64,000 bases of DNA. It comes from Dactylis glomerata (Eukaryota > Streptophyta > Magnoliopsida > Poales > Poaceae). Within the stretch, counting starts at the first letter, position 1. Every line of letters starts with the position of its first letter. Location: the NCBI GenBank assembly GCA_007115705.1, contig QXEO01000243.1, forward strand, positions 186,001 through 250,000, in the 5' to 3' direction. The notes below the pieces were generated by a model. It worked only from the letters and a program-made list of their open reading frames with translations, did not search any database and had not been told where the DNA came from. Made by a program: the position numbers and the translations under genes. Below are positions 20,191 through 33,306 of this stretch, one piece after another.

Positions 20191-23114
20191 ATGGATCAAA
20201 ATATGGACCTGACGATCGGAAGCCTAAACTTTCGCGTCGGATCTTTAGGTTCGATTCGCCTTTCAGATCCGGTGAAACCGGATCCGTCGACAAGCGAAGC
20301 CAAGACAATTACAGTATCTGAATCATCAGTGGGCTCTTCCAGCGAGGCAAACTCGCCGGTCAGCTTTGCAACAACAAAAATTGTAGGAGAAAAAATCGCA
20401 GAAGTCGACGAAACCATGGAGAATCTCGACTTAGGAGATCAACTCAAAGACCTCATGATCTGCCATGCTGATACTTCAGACAAATCAATAGATACTTGGA
20501 AGACATGACTAGAGCTTCATGAGGATAACGAATCAATCTTCTCAAGCTTCAACAGCAAGTTCGACAACCGGTATCAAGTACTTGCAATTGTAGGAGACAA
20601 CTCAGAAGAACTCAACAAAAACAACAATCCAGTACTCAACTCAGCAAACGTAAACAGATGAGCAAACCACTTAGCAGAAGGAGAAACTGCAGATTCTCTG
20701 ACAAGCAGGGAAAAAGTTCGACTATCAGTCGAGGAGTGGAGGATAATCAAAACAGCCGTAGAACACGGCATGCCAATACCAACAGATGCAAGCAAAAATA
20801 TGCTTTTAGGGTATCATTATGCCTTAAGACAGCAGTCAAAGCAACTACCAAAGGAGAGAAGTGAAATACAAAAAAGAAAAGATTCAGCCATTGCATCAAG
20901 CGCAACTTTTCACAAAGCACGCAGCGACGCATCGTACACAAATAGCAGCAAACATCGTCGGCATGGATCAAGGTTTGAAAACCTCGAGTACTCAGAAAGG
21001 CAAAGCCTCTCCAAAAACCTCGACTCGTCCTTCCTCTCGATCGACGAGCAGGGCAATATCATACCAAAGACGCCAGAAGCAGCGCTTATGGCAGCACAAA
21101 CATATATGTACACAACACGGCCAAGTCTAGGAGACCCAAGGGAACATATGCACCGGGCAACACTGCAAGGTTTAAGGATCGTAGGCAACATATTGACAGC
21201 AAAAGAGGAGGACGTACATCGCAACAAAGGAACGCATAAACCAAGGTCACCATGCCGTCACAACTGTCCTCGACACAGGAGTGGTAGTCGACGATCTAGA
21301 ACACCATCGCCAAGGCGACATAAAAGCCCGAACCATAGAGGAACCCGAAGATCCAGGACTCCAACAAAAGCATATGACTATGAAGACGACGAAAAAGAGA
21401 TGGGGGCGTCGTGTTTTACTCACAGAATTCGCACCACACCAGTACCCAAGGGTTTCAAACTACCCCACGACCAGCAAAACTATGATGGATCTCAGGAGCC
21501 ACAAAGCAATTCACAAGTAATACAAAATCAACATACAAACGGCCAGCATCGATAGAAGAAGTCAAATCCTATGTACAACAATGCAATGAGACATTAAGGT
21601 CGTATATCCAAAGGTGGAGCATTATCAAGAATTCCGCAGTCGAAGTTTTAGATGAGAGAGCAATAGATGCCTTCATGGTCGGGTTGCAATGAGGAGACCT
21701 AGTCGAAGAGATGGGTAGAATCAAGCCAAAAATAGTATCTGATCTAATGGATATAGCGAACAGATTTGCAGATGGCGAAGATGCGTGCAACAACAAATGA
21801 ACACGATCAGCAGAAGACGACAGGGGAAACATATACGGCGGCCAAAGGAGGAGATCGCGCAATTACGACAACTACGGCTCTCATAGCCAAGTAGCCGCGG
21901 GATACAAAGACAATAATTATTAAGGAGCTGACCGTAGAAACTCAGGATACCGTAGCTACGGAAGAGAAGACTATGGGAGCAGCAAAAGGTTTCAGTCAAG
22001 AGAACTTCAAGAATACAACCCATCACCAGATGATATGCTAAACGGACCATGCCATATACACTCCGCGTTCGTCGATGGAAAAAGAGTGTCCAGACACACA
22101 ATGAAAGACTGCAAAACATTCTTGAAACTCCAGGAGGCAGCAGTAAGCAAACAAGCCAAAGCAAAGAGACAAGGATACGAAGGGAACACGAACAATGCAC
22201 CTACAACGGCTCAACAGGCAAAAAATGGAGCCTCTCAAGGTCAAAACCAGCCAAGCCAAGGACACGACAATGATGGAGGATATGTCCCATCCAAAGGGCA
22301 CATCACAGCAATGATACAACCAGTCCCAAAGTCGAACAAAGAAGAAAAAAGTATAACTCGACAAGTGAACCTAGTAGTAACATCACCTCCAGCAACCACG
22401 AAATATTTACACTGGTCAGAGCAACCCATAGAATTCAGCAGGGATGATCACCTTATAACGGTACCTCAGCCGGGAAACGCGCATCTGGTACTCAAAGCTC
22501 AAATCGGGACATACGATGTTGATAGAGTATTCATGGATGCAGGGAGCGGAATAAATCTGATATACGCAAAAACACTACGGGCAATGCACATATCACTAGA
22601 GTTTCTGAAGCCAACAGATTGCTTCTTCCACGGAATCATCCCAGGGAGTGCTAACTATCCTTTGGCTCGAATAGCACTCAACGTTTGCTTCGGAAATTGC
22701 CAAAACTACAGAAGAGAAAAGCTTGACTTTGAAATTATGGACTGGCCATCATAATATCACGCGATCCTCGAGCGACCCGCGTTTTCGCGATTCATGGTAG
22801 TGCCTCACTATACGTACCTGGTACTCAAGATGCCAAGACCAAACGGAATTATCACAGTAAAGGGAAGCTTCGAACTCTCAGACCTATGCGACAAGGAATT
22901 CCACAAATTGGCACAAAATTTCGGCATGATAGCCAACTATGGAGAACACAAGGGCAAGGCGCCAAACGCGACTACAGGGGTCATAAAACAACTCGAAGGA
23001 TATCCAGCGGAGCCAAAAGCAAAGAAACTGCGGGTACAACCATCAGACCTAGAGGAAGCCACAAGAGAAGAGAAAAAGACCTCGGCAACAAAGACATCAA
23101 GTAGACAAGAGTAG
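20191..23114 (+). pseudogene. Element D gag-protease, broken
   Basis: Reading starts at the ATG at 20191 in one frame to 21555 (stops at 20506 and 20659), then moves to another frame near 21510 and continues to 23114. An arginine/serine-rich segment (about 21240-21370) precedes a conserved gag stretch (EMGASCFTHRIR). At about 21510 the central Retrotrans_gag core appears deleted, joining SQEPQS to a STYKRPAS-like segment in a shifted frame. The later gag part (CNETLRSYIQRW, DIANRFADGEDA) is followed by the aspartic protease landmark FMDAGSGINLIY (about 22532-22567) and, after a TAA at 22752, by the post-protease region VPHYTYLVLKMP. The frame ends at 23114 with no pol after it. Confidence 0.8.
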
Positions 23115-23400
23115 AGTAGAAAAATAAGGCTACTAAAGCCACAAGTTATCCCAGGGCAATGCCCTCTGGATCCAGAACACAGGTCACTGGCCGGATCTCT
23201 TGGGACACCCCATGTATCTTACATTCAAAGCATGATAAAGACAAAGTTCCTCCTATTCGAGTTTACAAGTCTTGTAAATCCCAAATGAAATTGCGGCAAA
23301 CGCACTAAAAGCGCCTTGAGAACAAAAAAAATCTGGTAAACAGTCCCAGAAAACGAAAACTCTCATGTTTCACACACAAAAACATATATACAATTGAGCG
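23115..23400. other. Non-coding stretch between gag-protease and antisense gene of element D
   Basis: It contains no RT, RNase H or integrase sequence. The direct junction of protease tail with the antisense gene shows pol has been lost or was never present. Confidence 0.6.
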
Positions 23401-24800
23401 CTACAACATTGGTTGATCCGAATCATATACCGCAAGAGGATTCAAGTAATGATACTCGTGGAAAAATCCAGTATCCTCTCGAAGCAATCTAGCTATGATC
23501 CTCCTCGCCGGCTGAAGCGTAGCATCCATGTGGACTTGCAGCTTCACGCGCCCTGGAGGAAAACTTAAAGACATGGAACTATAGTTCAGTCTTGGATGCC
23601 ACTTGCGTATCCATCCAAGAGCAAAATTAGCACCAGCCACTAAGTTGAGTTCTATCAGACGATGAAGTCGTTGACTAGACCTAAAAGCGTCAAGCAGCTG
23701 CTTAAAATTTTCCGGCGCAGGATTGCGAGGAAGCATAACGGCGTACATGGTTGTCAACGATCTTTGACAACCATCGACAGCTTCCCCAATGTGTTGGGCA
23801 CGATCCTGTAGAAGAACAACAACAGCGCTGCAGCGCCGCGGTTCAGCCCATAAAGAGTTCGTATCCTTCGATACCAAAGCTGCAATTCGCTCAGAAACTC
23901 GACGGTCTTCATCAGCAGGATGTAAGCAAGTACCTGGAAGATGCAAATTCATCAAAACACAAAAAGCATACCCTGAGAAGCCTGAGCAGCCTCTTGGAAC
24001 CCAACACACTCAGTACCAAGGGAGAGAAATTTTTGCATCAAACTCTGCAAAACGAAAGTGTGAAAGGAAATCCAAGGAATAAAAAATCAACTAAACAAGG
24101 CAATACTCACATTTTTAGAAAGAACTGTTGGTTGATGGGCCTCAAGAGAAGTACCCACCGCCGCTACTTTCTTCAAGCGTTTTGAAGCACGAGTAGGAGT
24201 ACCTTTCGCAGAAGAACTGTCAATGATTTTGTCACCACAGTTTCCTCTTGAGGAAGCTCCTTAGAAATAGCCAAAGCATCAAGAAGAGGAGCAGCTGCAT
24301 CATTTTTTTCGGCTCATCATCGTCCCTGAGAAGGACAAACTTGGAGTCAGCAAAACAAAAAGGGAGTGTGACGCCCCATCTTTGGATTAAGGTGGAACAC
24401 CTGTGTTAAGTGCTATTCCCTGGATCACTGATAGCACCACAGAACAAAATGAAGTATTCATTGCATAGTATCAAGATTACAACGGGGATCCAGATACAAA
24501 GTATTCAAACCTTACAGATACACAGCGGACAAACAAAGTGGCAATGAGCCTCCATCTTCATCACGTGCCACAGGCAGACATGTTGGAATGTAGTCTCGAG
24601 ATCCTACTAAACAATCCTTACCTGAAAACCTGCACATTTGAATATGCAGCCCCACAAAGGGGGTCAGTACAATGATGTACTGGCAAATGACACATATTTT
24701 GGTGGCTGTTGTGAAAAAGCTATCTACATGATATTTGGATGGTGGATCTCATAAGCTGATTTGCATAAAGCCAATTTTATCCTAAAATCCTTTTCAATAC

Positions 24801-26465
24801 TGATGCTACCGATTGATGAAGTAAATAACCGGCCAGTTGGGAACCCCAAGAGGAAGGTGTGATGAGTATAGCAGCTTGTTTTCCCTCAGTTAAGAAACCA
24901 AGGTTTATCGTTCAAGAGAAGAGCAGACAATTACGACTGAAGGTGATGCTTGCTAGTTTGCGACAGCTTCAGACAATTTATATATGGCGCCTCGTCCAAG
25001 CTTTGCTTGCTAGCTGCAACGCGGAACCTGCACACAACACAACCAAGTACTTTGTTCCCAACTTGCGATGAGGTTGTCAATATCACGGGTTTGCTTGAAA
25101 CAAAGGTTATGAGCGTATCGAGTGGAAAACAGTAGAAGTATGCGAGTAAAGTAAACAGTGCGAGTAAAGTAAACAGTGCGAGTAAAGTAAACAGATGATA
25201 GCAATATGATGGAAATAGGACCGGGGTCCACAGTTCACTAGTGGTGTCTCTCCATAAGATAAATAACACATGCTGGGTAAACAAATTACAGTTGGGCAAT
25301 TGATAGAATAAAGATAAACGTGATATGTCAAGAAGATCACTATGAGATTTACTCTGGGCATTACAACAAAATACATAGACTGCCATCCAACTGCATCTAT
25401 GACTAATAATCCACTTGTCGCGAATCAATCCAAGAACTCCACAAGTATTAAGTTGCGAACAACAGATAATTGCATTAAGCAAAGTGTGTAATGTAAACAA
25501 AGCATATGCCCTTGAGCATATGAATGTTGTTTTCTCCCTAGTAGCAACAGCACATCTACAACCTTAGAGGTTTCTGTCACTCCCCCAGATTAAATAGAGG
25601 CATGAACCCACTATCGAGCATAAATACCCCCTCTTGGAGTCACTAGCAACTACTCGGCCAAGATAGCTACTAACAACGGAGAGCATGCAAGATCATAAAC
25701 AATATAGAGATAACATAAGATATATTTCAGTATAGCAACTCAATCATAACACCAATATTCATCGGATCCCAACAAACCAAACATGTAGAATTACATAACG
25801 GTGATCTCAATCATGTAGGGCAGCTCATGAGATCTAAACATGAAGCACATGGTGGAGAAGACAACCATCTAGCTACTGCTATGGACCCATAGTCCAAGGT
25901 AGACTACTCACTCATCGCTCCGGAGGCAAGCATGGCGATGAAGAAGACCTCCGGTGGCGATTCCCCTCTCCGACAGGGTGCCGGGAAGAGCTTCTAGACC
26001 CTCCCGATCTCCGGGTCGACGGCGGCGGCGGATCACGATGTGTTCTGGAAAAGTGATCGGGTACTTAGGTTTTTCCCATCGGGGGGTCTTTATAGGCGAA
26101 GGGGCGATGTCAGGAGTGGCCCCAGGCCCCCTCACACCATGGCGGCGCAGCCAGGGCCTGGGCCGCGCCAGCCTGGTGTGAGCCTGGCCTGTGGCCCCTC
26201 TCCTACTCCTCTTTGGATCTCTGGAAGCTCCCGGACAAAATAAGACTTCAGGAACTTGTTTCGTCCAATTCCGAGAATATTTCCTGTGTATCACTTCTGA
26301 AACACAAAAATAGCAGAAAACAGGGAACTGGCACTGTGGCAACTTGTTAATAGGTTAGTTCCAGAAAATGCATAAAAGTGCCACGAAGTGTAACGAAACA
26401 GTAGGCAAATGGTGTAAAAACAAGCATGGAGCATCAAAAATTATAGATACGTTGGAGACGTATCA
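24801..26465 (-). repeat. Element B 3' LTR
   Basis: 1665 bp, same length as 31642-33306. It contains an 18-bp unit GCGAGTAAAGTAAACAGT repeated three times at 25142-25194. The adjacent interior base sequence on the minus strand (AAGCTTGGGGATGCT) is the likely polypurine tract. Confidence 0.95.
25142..25194. repeat. 18-bp tandem repeat, three copies, in the B LTR
   Basis: Unit GCGAGTAAAGTAAACAGT at 25142, 25160 and 25178. The same three-copy block occurs in the other LTR at 31983-32035. Confidence 0.9.
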
Positions 26466-29383
26466 AGCATCCCCAAGCTTAACTCCTGCTCGTCCTCGAG
26501 TAGGTAAGTGATAACAAAAGAATGATTTTTGAGGTGACATGCACCTACACAATCTTGATCATATATGTAAGCATTTGTGAGCTGGGATCATAAGAACTTA
26601 AAACATGGGCATGAAAATATAATCTTGACAATAGAAACTTAGCAACCATGTTGTAAACATGCAAATGAACACAAACAAAAGATCATGAAAATGAAACAAT
26701 GAAAGCCAAACATGTGTTCAAATCATAAGGAAAAACATACAAATGGTTTTCAGCTTGTCCTTCAAAGAGAGCAAAACATAAATGCATAGGACACCTTCAA
26801 GTTTAAGAGGGCGACTAGAGACAAATAATTTGATAACAAGTGAAACCAACAATATGAATCAATCAATGAAAACTTTGGGACAATGCACATTATACTAAGA
26901 ATGACAACTATGCTCTCTTAGATAGTGCATAAAGGTAGAAGGTGGTGACTCAACATAAAAGTAGAAGAAAGGCCCTTCGCAGAGGGAAGCAGTGATTGCA
27001 AGTTTTATAACCTTCAAAAATTATGGTACTTACCGGCTTTGAGCTCTCATTGCCCCCATCATAAGCATCTTGAATGGTTAAAGTTAATGCGGGAACAATT
27101 ATGATGCATATGCTTGACAAATCATAAGTTGAAAACCTCGTGTCCCGTGAATACGAGTACCCAAACCTCATGCTACTTTACTTAGAGTCCCAAGCAAGGC
27201 TCTTGTCATTGTAAATATATGCATATCATTGAGAACCGCCAATGGGGTACCTCCGTGCCCGATGACATGGAACAAGCCCACATCAAAATGACAGGACAAG
27301 CAGACAATGAACACCTCGACATCTCTTTTATTTGCCATTTGTTTAGCTTTTTATTGTGAGATGCGTCGTCGAATGTTCACCATGGGTATGCTGCAAATTT
27401 CCACCATGAATTATGCATGGCTTAGATTAGCGGCCCGGCGTTTCCCTAACACATATACAAACTCCATGATCCCCACAAGATTCCCAATTCATTTCACACC
27501 GCGGGCATCCATAAACAAAAGATCACGATATCAACTCAAATAAGAAGTGCAATGTTGAAAGCTTGCCCATGACTGCATGGCTGGGCTAGTCTCCAACTTA
27601 CAACTTGCAAGAATAACAACTCAACATAAGAGACCACAATGTCAAATTTTTAAGAACAGGAAAAAGTAAAGTGTGCCTTCCAGTTCGTGAGAGCTTTACT
27701 GGCCGAATTTCGCATAACACTGGTAAGAGTTTAATTTGAAGAGAAAATAAAAGCAAGTCAAATTTACTTGGAATAGCAAATTGCTAGTAGGTATGTATGG
27801 TGGACACTTTGGAAAACTTGGTTTTTAGGAGTTGGATGCACGAGTAGCGCTCATACTCAGTATAAGGCGAGGGCTAGCAAAAGACTAGGAGCGACCAACT
27901 AAGAGAGCAATAATGGCCATAATCATGCAAAGCGACAAAGCGACATTAGAAGAAGCATAAGATGGCATCAAAAGTCAAAAACTAAATGATCATAGAGGCT
28001 ATTGGCGACTTTGTAAGAGTCTAACATGTGTGAGCATGCGCCAAGTCAACCCAAATAAAGCATCAAGGAGAAAACCAAAATAATGCTTCCATATAATAAA
28101 AACAACGCATGATTTTTTCAAAGGCTCATTAAGCAATCTCAGTTATTTGAGACAAGTCATGCTACAGCAAAACCACTAAGCATACTATCAAAAAGACATC
28201 AAGCATGACATGAAAAAGCCTAAGCCGCAGTCTACACAAGCTCCTTCTTGTACCACTTTTTTGCACAAAGCTTTTTCTCTTTTCCAACACCATTTGAAAA
28301 TTTTAAAGACACCTCTTTTGATAAAAACCAATAAAGATCAGAGGCAAAAATACACCTTGATGAAAAGATATGACAAGGTCTGAACGCAAATTAAGGCGAA
28401 AACGAAAACCAAAAGCAGTAGCGGAAAAAGAAGAACACCCGGTGAAATTGTAAGAATGAAAAATAGAGTGTTCTTGGCAAATGAAAATGAGTACATCTCC
28501 TCCAAAGGAAATTTGTTGGGGGTCCAACCATTTATTGCAGCAAACAAAACTAAGCTAACTAAGAAAACTAAAACAACTGACGCTCCAAGAAAAACACATA
28601 GTGCATGAAGCAATAAAAATATAGTGTTTTGAAAGGTGACCTGATTTTTGCCGATGAAGAAGGGGTGCCTCGGGGGCATCCCCAAGCTTTGACGCTTGTA
28701 CTTCTTGGATATTTCTTGGGGTTATGCATGGGCATCCCCAAGCTTGAGCTTTTGTCCATTCTTCAACTCATCTCATCATTCTCCAATCCCTACACTTGAA
28801 AACTTCCTTCATACAAAACTAAACACAATTCTATTAGCAACATTAGTGTAGCATAACATATAATCAACCTCTTTTTGCTTCTGGTTTCAACTCAAAACCA
28901 CCACATATATAGCACATACTACTGTAGCAACTTCCCCAAAAGTTCCATGATCAAAAGAACTCAAAAGAAAGCGATAAAGTGGCAAACACAAATATTGGCA
29001 GAAATCTGTCAAAACAGAACAGCTGACAAAGGTCGAATTTTTGAGGGGTTTTCTGTTACTCAAATCAAAAAGTGTTCAACTAACGAAAGTTTGGATATAA
29101 CCTGGGGCATATGCACAAGAAATCGCAGGTCCAAAAGATATACAAAGAATTTATACGAATTTTTACGGTGCAGCACCAAAAACAGTTTCAGGACAGCAAC
29201 ATCCCCAAATCTTTACCTCACTCAAATTAGAGGCTCCTCTTGGCACAAAAATGAAATAAACAAGATAAGGAGCGGTCATTACAGTAGTAATGACTTACAA
29301 GACTCAAATAAAAGAAAAAGTACTGAAAATACCCAAGAGTGCTTTTCTTTAACGCCTTTGAGCTAGGCGCAGAAAATTTCGAA
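26466..29383. other. Element B non-coding interior
   Basis: I see no pol or other product on either strand over 2.9 kb. The 14-bp motif GCATCCCCAAGCTT, which adjoins the 3' LTR at 26467-26480, recurs at 28676-28689 and 28732-28745. Confidence 0.75.
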
Positions 29384-31480
29384 TCAAGTAACATCAAGTG
29401 ATGAAGCATCAAGCTCATAATTTGCTCTAAGAATAGAGTCAAAAAGTAATTTCTTCCTTTTCCTAGGGAAGTGTTCCATACCTTTCTTGAGTGGGAATTG
29501 ATATTTGATGGTGCCTTCTCTTATATCAATGATAGCACCTACAGTTCGAAGAAAGGGTCTTCCCAAAATAATAGGACATGAAGCATGGCATTCAACGTCC
29601 ATAACAAGAAAATCAACGGGAACAAGGTTATTGTTAACCACAATATGAACATCATTAATTCTTCCCAAAGGTTTCTTCTTAGCAACATCAGCAATAGGAA
29701 CATCAAAATAACATTTTTCAAGCGGTGGTAAATCAAGCATGTCATAAATCTTTCTAGGCATGATAGAAATACTAGCACCTAGATCACATAAAGCATGGCA
29801 ATCAAAACCATTAACATTCATATCAATGATGGGTTCCCAACCATCTTCTAACTTCTTGGGAATAGAAGCTTTTTGCTTCAACTTTTCATCCCTAATTTTT
29901 ATGAGAGCATTGGTAATATGCTTAGTAAAAGCAACATTTAAAGAACTAGCATTGGGAGTCAAAGCAAGCTTTTGCAAGAACAAAATAACTTCAGATATAT
30001 TGCATCCATCAACATCAAAATCATTAAAAGAAATAGAGCTATCATCCCCCACACTCCGAAAAATTTCAGCACTCTTTTGAGAAAAAGTTTTGGCAGTTTT
30101 AGGTTTTTTAACACAAGGAGTGGGAGTTTTCTCTACACCAATCAAAGTAAGAGGATTGCTAGCATTAGGAGCAACATCATTAGAGGTAGTAATGGTACAT
30201 ACCTTCATCTCTCTAGCCATCTCATCTTCTCTTTCCCACCTGGCGTGCAATTCCGCTAACAATCTAATATTTTCATCAATTCCAACTTGAATAGCGTTAG
30301 CGGTAGCAAAAACATTGTTCTCTTTCATATCATTAGGCAACACTTTTAATTTCAGAATTTCAACATCATGAGCAAGGCTATCAACTTTAGAAGCAAGAAT
30401 ATCAATTTTGCCTAACTTTTCCTCAACAGACTTGTTAAAAGCAGTTTGCTTACCGATGAAGTCCTTGAGCATTACCTCAAGCTCGGAGGGCGTGGCCCTA
30501 GTGTTGTTGTAGGAATTACCATAAGAATTACCATAACCATTACCATTGGTAGAAGGATACGGCCTATAATTGTTACTAGCAAAATTGTTCCTATAAGCAT
30601 TGTTGTTAAAATTATTATTTCTAATGAAATTCACATCAACATGCTCTTCTTGAGCAACCAAAGAGGCTAAAGGAACATTATTAGGATCAACATGAGTCCT
30701 ATCATTAGCAAGCATAGCCATAATGGTATCAATCTTATCGTTCAAGGAAGAGGTTTCCTCAACAGAATTTACCTTCTTACCTTGTGGAGCTCTCTCGGTG
30801 TGCCATTCAGAATAATTTACCATCATGTTGTCGAGTAGCTTTGTTGCGGCGCCCAAGGTAAGGGACATAAAAGTGCCTCCAGCAGCTGAATCCAATAGGT
30901 TCCTCGAAGAAAAATTCAGTCCTGCATAAAAAGTTTGGACAATCATCCAAGTAGTCAGTCCATGAGTGGGGCAATTCTTTATCATAGATTTCATTCTTTC
31001 CCAAGCTTGAGCAACATGTTTATTATCAAACTGAGTAAACTTCATAATATTGCTACGGAGAGATATAATCTTAGCAGGAGGATAGTATCTACCAATAAAA
31101 GCATCCTTACACTTAGCCCATGAATCAATACTATTCTTAGTCAAAGACAGCAACCAATCTTTAGCTTTTCCTCTCAAAGAAAAAGGAAACAACTTGAGCT
31201 TAATAATATCACTTTCTACATCCTTATATTTCTGCATCTCACATAGCTCAACAAAATTGTTGAGATGAGCTGCAGCATCTTCAGTACTAGCACCAGAGAA
31301 TTGCTCTTTCATAACAAGGTTCAACAAAGCAGGCTTAATCTCATAAAAGTTTGCAGCAGGAGCAGGTGGTGCAATAGGAGTGCAGATAAAATCACTATTG
31401 TTCGTGCTAGTAAAGTCACACAACTTGGTGTTTTCAGGATTGGCTATTTCAGCAAAACAAAAGTAAACAAGTAAAAACAA
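29384..31480 (-). CDS. Element B Gag-protease polyprotein
   Basis: An uninterrupted frame of 698 codons. Residues about 55-250 form a Retrotrans_gag-type capsid region (LKLFPFSLRGKAKDWL, WERMKSMIKNCPTHGL). An Asn-rich stretch (NNNFNNNAYRNNFASNNY) follows at about 290-320, then a coiled-coil-like segment (about 335-385). A retropepsin-like protease follows at about 560-660 with the active-site motif ALCDLGASISIMP and the later ILGRPFLRT. DLGA in place of D-S/T-G is usual for this plant gypsy group. No zinc knuckle is visible. The frame opens with TTG directly after a TAG (31481-31483); the first ATG is at 31312, inside the conserved region, so the true start may come from a spliced or non-AUG start. 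RT and integrase do not follow. Confidence 0.85.
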   Translation of the reverse strand: MFLLVYFCFAEIANPENTKLCDFTSTNNSDFICTPIAPPAPAANFYEIKPALLNLVMKEQFSGASTEDAAAHLNNFVELCEMQKYKDVESDIIKLKLFPFSLRGKAKDWLLSLTKNSIDSWAKCKDAFIGRYYPPAKIISLRSNIMKFTQFDNKHVAQAWERMKSMIKNCPTHGLTTWMIVQTFYAGLNFSSRNLLDSAAGGTFMSLTLGAATKLLDNMMVNYSEWHTERAPQGKKVNSVEETSSLNDKIDTIMAMLANDRTHVDPNNVPLASLVAQEEHVDVNFIRNNNFNNNAYRNNFASNNYRPYPSTNGNGYGNSYGNSYNNTRATPSELEVMLKDFIGKQTAFNKSVEEKLGKIDILASKVDSLAHDVEILKLKVLPNDMKENNVFATANAIQVGIDENIRLLAELHARWEREDEMAREMKVCTITTSNDVAPNASNPLTLIGVEKTPTPCVKKPKTAKTFSQKSAEIFRSVGDDSSISFNDFDVDGCNISEVILFLQKLALTPNASSLNVAFTKHITNALIKIRDEKLKQKASIPKKLEDGWEPIIDMNVNGFDCHALCDLGASISIMPRKIYDMLDLPPLEKCYFDVPIADVAKKKPLGRINDVHIVVNNNLVPVDFLVMDVECHASCPIILGRPFLRTVGAIIDIREGTIKYQFPLKKGMEHFPRKRKKLLFDSILRANYELDASSLDVT

Positions 31481-31612
31481 CTACCAAGGATTCTAATTTT
31501 TTTGGGTTTTTGATATAAAACGATGCAGGTAAAATAAATAAAGTAAAGCAAAACAATAACAAAGTAAAGGATGTGCGTACGAAAAACTCCCCTCGCAGAA
31601 GTCTTCCACTCT

Positions 31613-31630
31613 TCCCCGGCAACGGCGCCA
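31613..31630 (-). other. Element B primer binding site (tRNA-Asp type)
   Basis: On the minus strand it reads TGGCGCCGTTGCCGGGGA, complementary to the 3' end of plant tRNA-Asp, 11 bases from the 5' LTR. Confidence 0.85.
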
Positions 31631-31641
31631 GAAAAGAAGCT

Positions 31642-33306
31642 TGATGCTACCGATTGATGAAGTAAATAACCGGCCAGTTGGGAACCCCAAGAGGAAGGTG
31701 TGATGAGTATAGCAGCTTGTTTTCCCTCAAATAAGAAACCAAGGTTTATCGTTCAGGAGAAGAGCAGACAATTACGACTGAAGGTGATGCTTGCTAGTTT
31801 GCGACCGCTTCAGACAATTTATATATGGCGCCTCGTCCAAGCTTTGCTTGCTAGCTACAACGTGGAACCTGCACACAACACAACCAAGTACTTTGTTCCC
31901 AACTTGCGATGAGGTTGTCAATCTCACCGGTTTTCTTGAAACAAAGGTTATGAGCGTATCGAGTGGAAAACAGAAGAAGTATGCGAGTAAAGTAAATAGT
32001 GCGAGTAAAGTAAACAGTGCGAGTAAAGTAAATAGGTGATAGCAATATGATGGAAATAGGACCGGGGTCCACAGTTCACTAGTGGTGTCTCTCCATAAGA
32101 TAAATAACACATGCTGGGTAAACAAATTATAGTTGGGCAATTGATAGAATAAAGATAAATGTGATATGTCAAGAAGATCACTATGAGATTTACTCTGGGC
32201 ATTACAACAAAATACATAGACCGCCATCCAACTGCATCTATGACTAATAATCCACTTGTGGCGAATCAATCCGAGAACTCCACAAGTATTAAGTTGCGAA
32301 CAACAGATAATTGCATTAAGCAAAGTGTGTAATGTAAACAAAGCATATACCCTTGAGCATATGAATGTTGTTTTCTCCCTAGTAGCAACAGCACATCTAC
32401 AACCTTAGAGGTTTCTGTCACTCCCCCAGATTAAATAGAGGCATGAACCCACTATCGAGTATAAATACCCCATCTTGGAGTCACTAGCAACTACTCGACC
32501 AAGATAGCTAATAACAACGGAGAGCATGCAAGATCATAAACAACATAGAGATAACATAAGATATATTTCAGTATAGCAACTCAATCATAACACCAATATT
32601 CATCGGATCCCAACAAACCAAACATGTAGAATTACATAACGGTGATCTCAATCATGTAGGGTAGCTCATGAGATCTAAACATGAAGCACATGGTGGAGAA
32701 GACAACCATCTAGCTACTGCTATGGACCCATAGTCCAAGGTAGACTACTCACTCATCGCTCCGGAGGCAAGCATGGCGATGAAGAAGACCTCCGGTGGTG
32801 ATTCCCCTCTCCGGCAGGGTGCCGGGAAGAGCTTCTGGACCCTCCCGATCTTCGGGTCGACGGCGGCGGCGGATCGCGATGTGTTCTGGAAAAGTGATTG
32901 GGTACTTAGGTTTTTCCCGTCGGGTGGTGTTTATAGGCGAAGGGGCGATGTCAGGAGTGGCCCCAAGCCCCCTCACACCATGGCGGCGCGGCCAGGGCCT
33001 GGGCCGCACCAGCCTGGTGTGAGCCTGGCCTGTGGCCCCTCTCCTACTCCTCTTCGGATCTCTGGAAGCTCCCGGACAAAATAAGACTTCAGGAACTTGT
33101 TTCGTCCAATTCCGAGAATATTTCCTGTGTATCACTTCTGAAACACAAAAACAGCAGAAAACAGGGAATTAACACTGTGGCAACTTGTTAATAGGTTAGT
33201 TCCGGAAAATGCATAAAAGTGCCACGAAGTATAACGAAACAGTAGGCAAATGGTGTGAAAACAAGCATGGAGCATCAAAAATTATAGATACGTTGGAGAC
33301 GTATCA
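31642..33306 (-). repeat. Element B 5' LTR
   Basis: 1665 bp, TG...CA, collinear with 24801-26465. It includes the three-copy 18-bp block at 31983-32035. Confidence 0.95.

Larger units (their letters stand above)
24801..33306 (-). mobile_element. Element B: gypsy gag-protease element without pol
   Basis: 8506 bp, with LTRs at 24801-26465 and 31642-33306 (1665 bp each) and target duplication AATAC at 24796-24800 and 33307-33311. On the minus strand the order is 5' LTR (starting TGATACGTCTCC), a tRNA-Asp type primer site, one long gag-protease frame, 2.9 kb without coding, and the 3' LTR. RT, RNase H and integrase are absent, so it must have moved with enzymes from a relative. In the first 175 bp of the LTRs I count four differences, so the insertion is not brand new. 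Confidence 0.95.

Noticed and set aside
24859..26342. Frames of 60-190 codons in the B LTR, also found at 31700-33135
   Set aside because: They occur in both LTRs because LTRs are copies of each other; no domain is recognisable.
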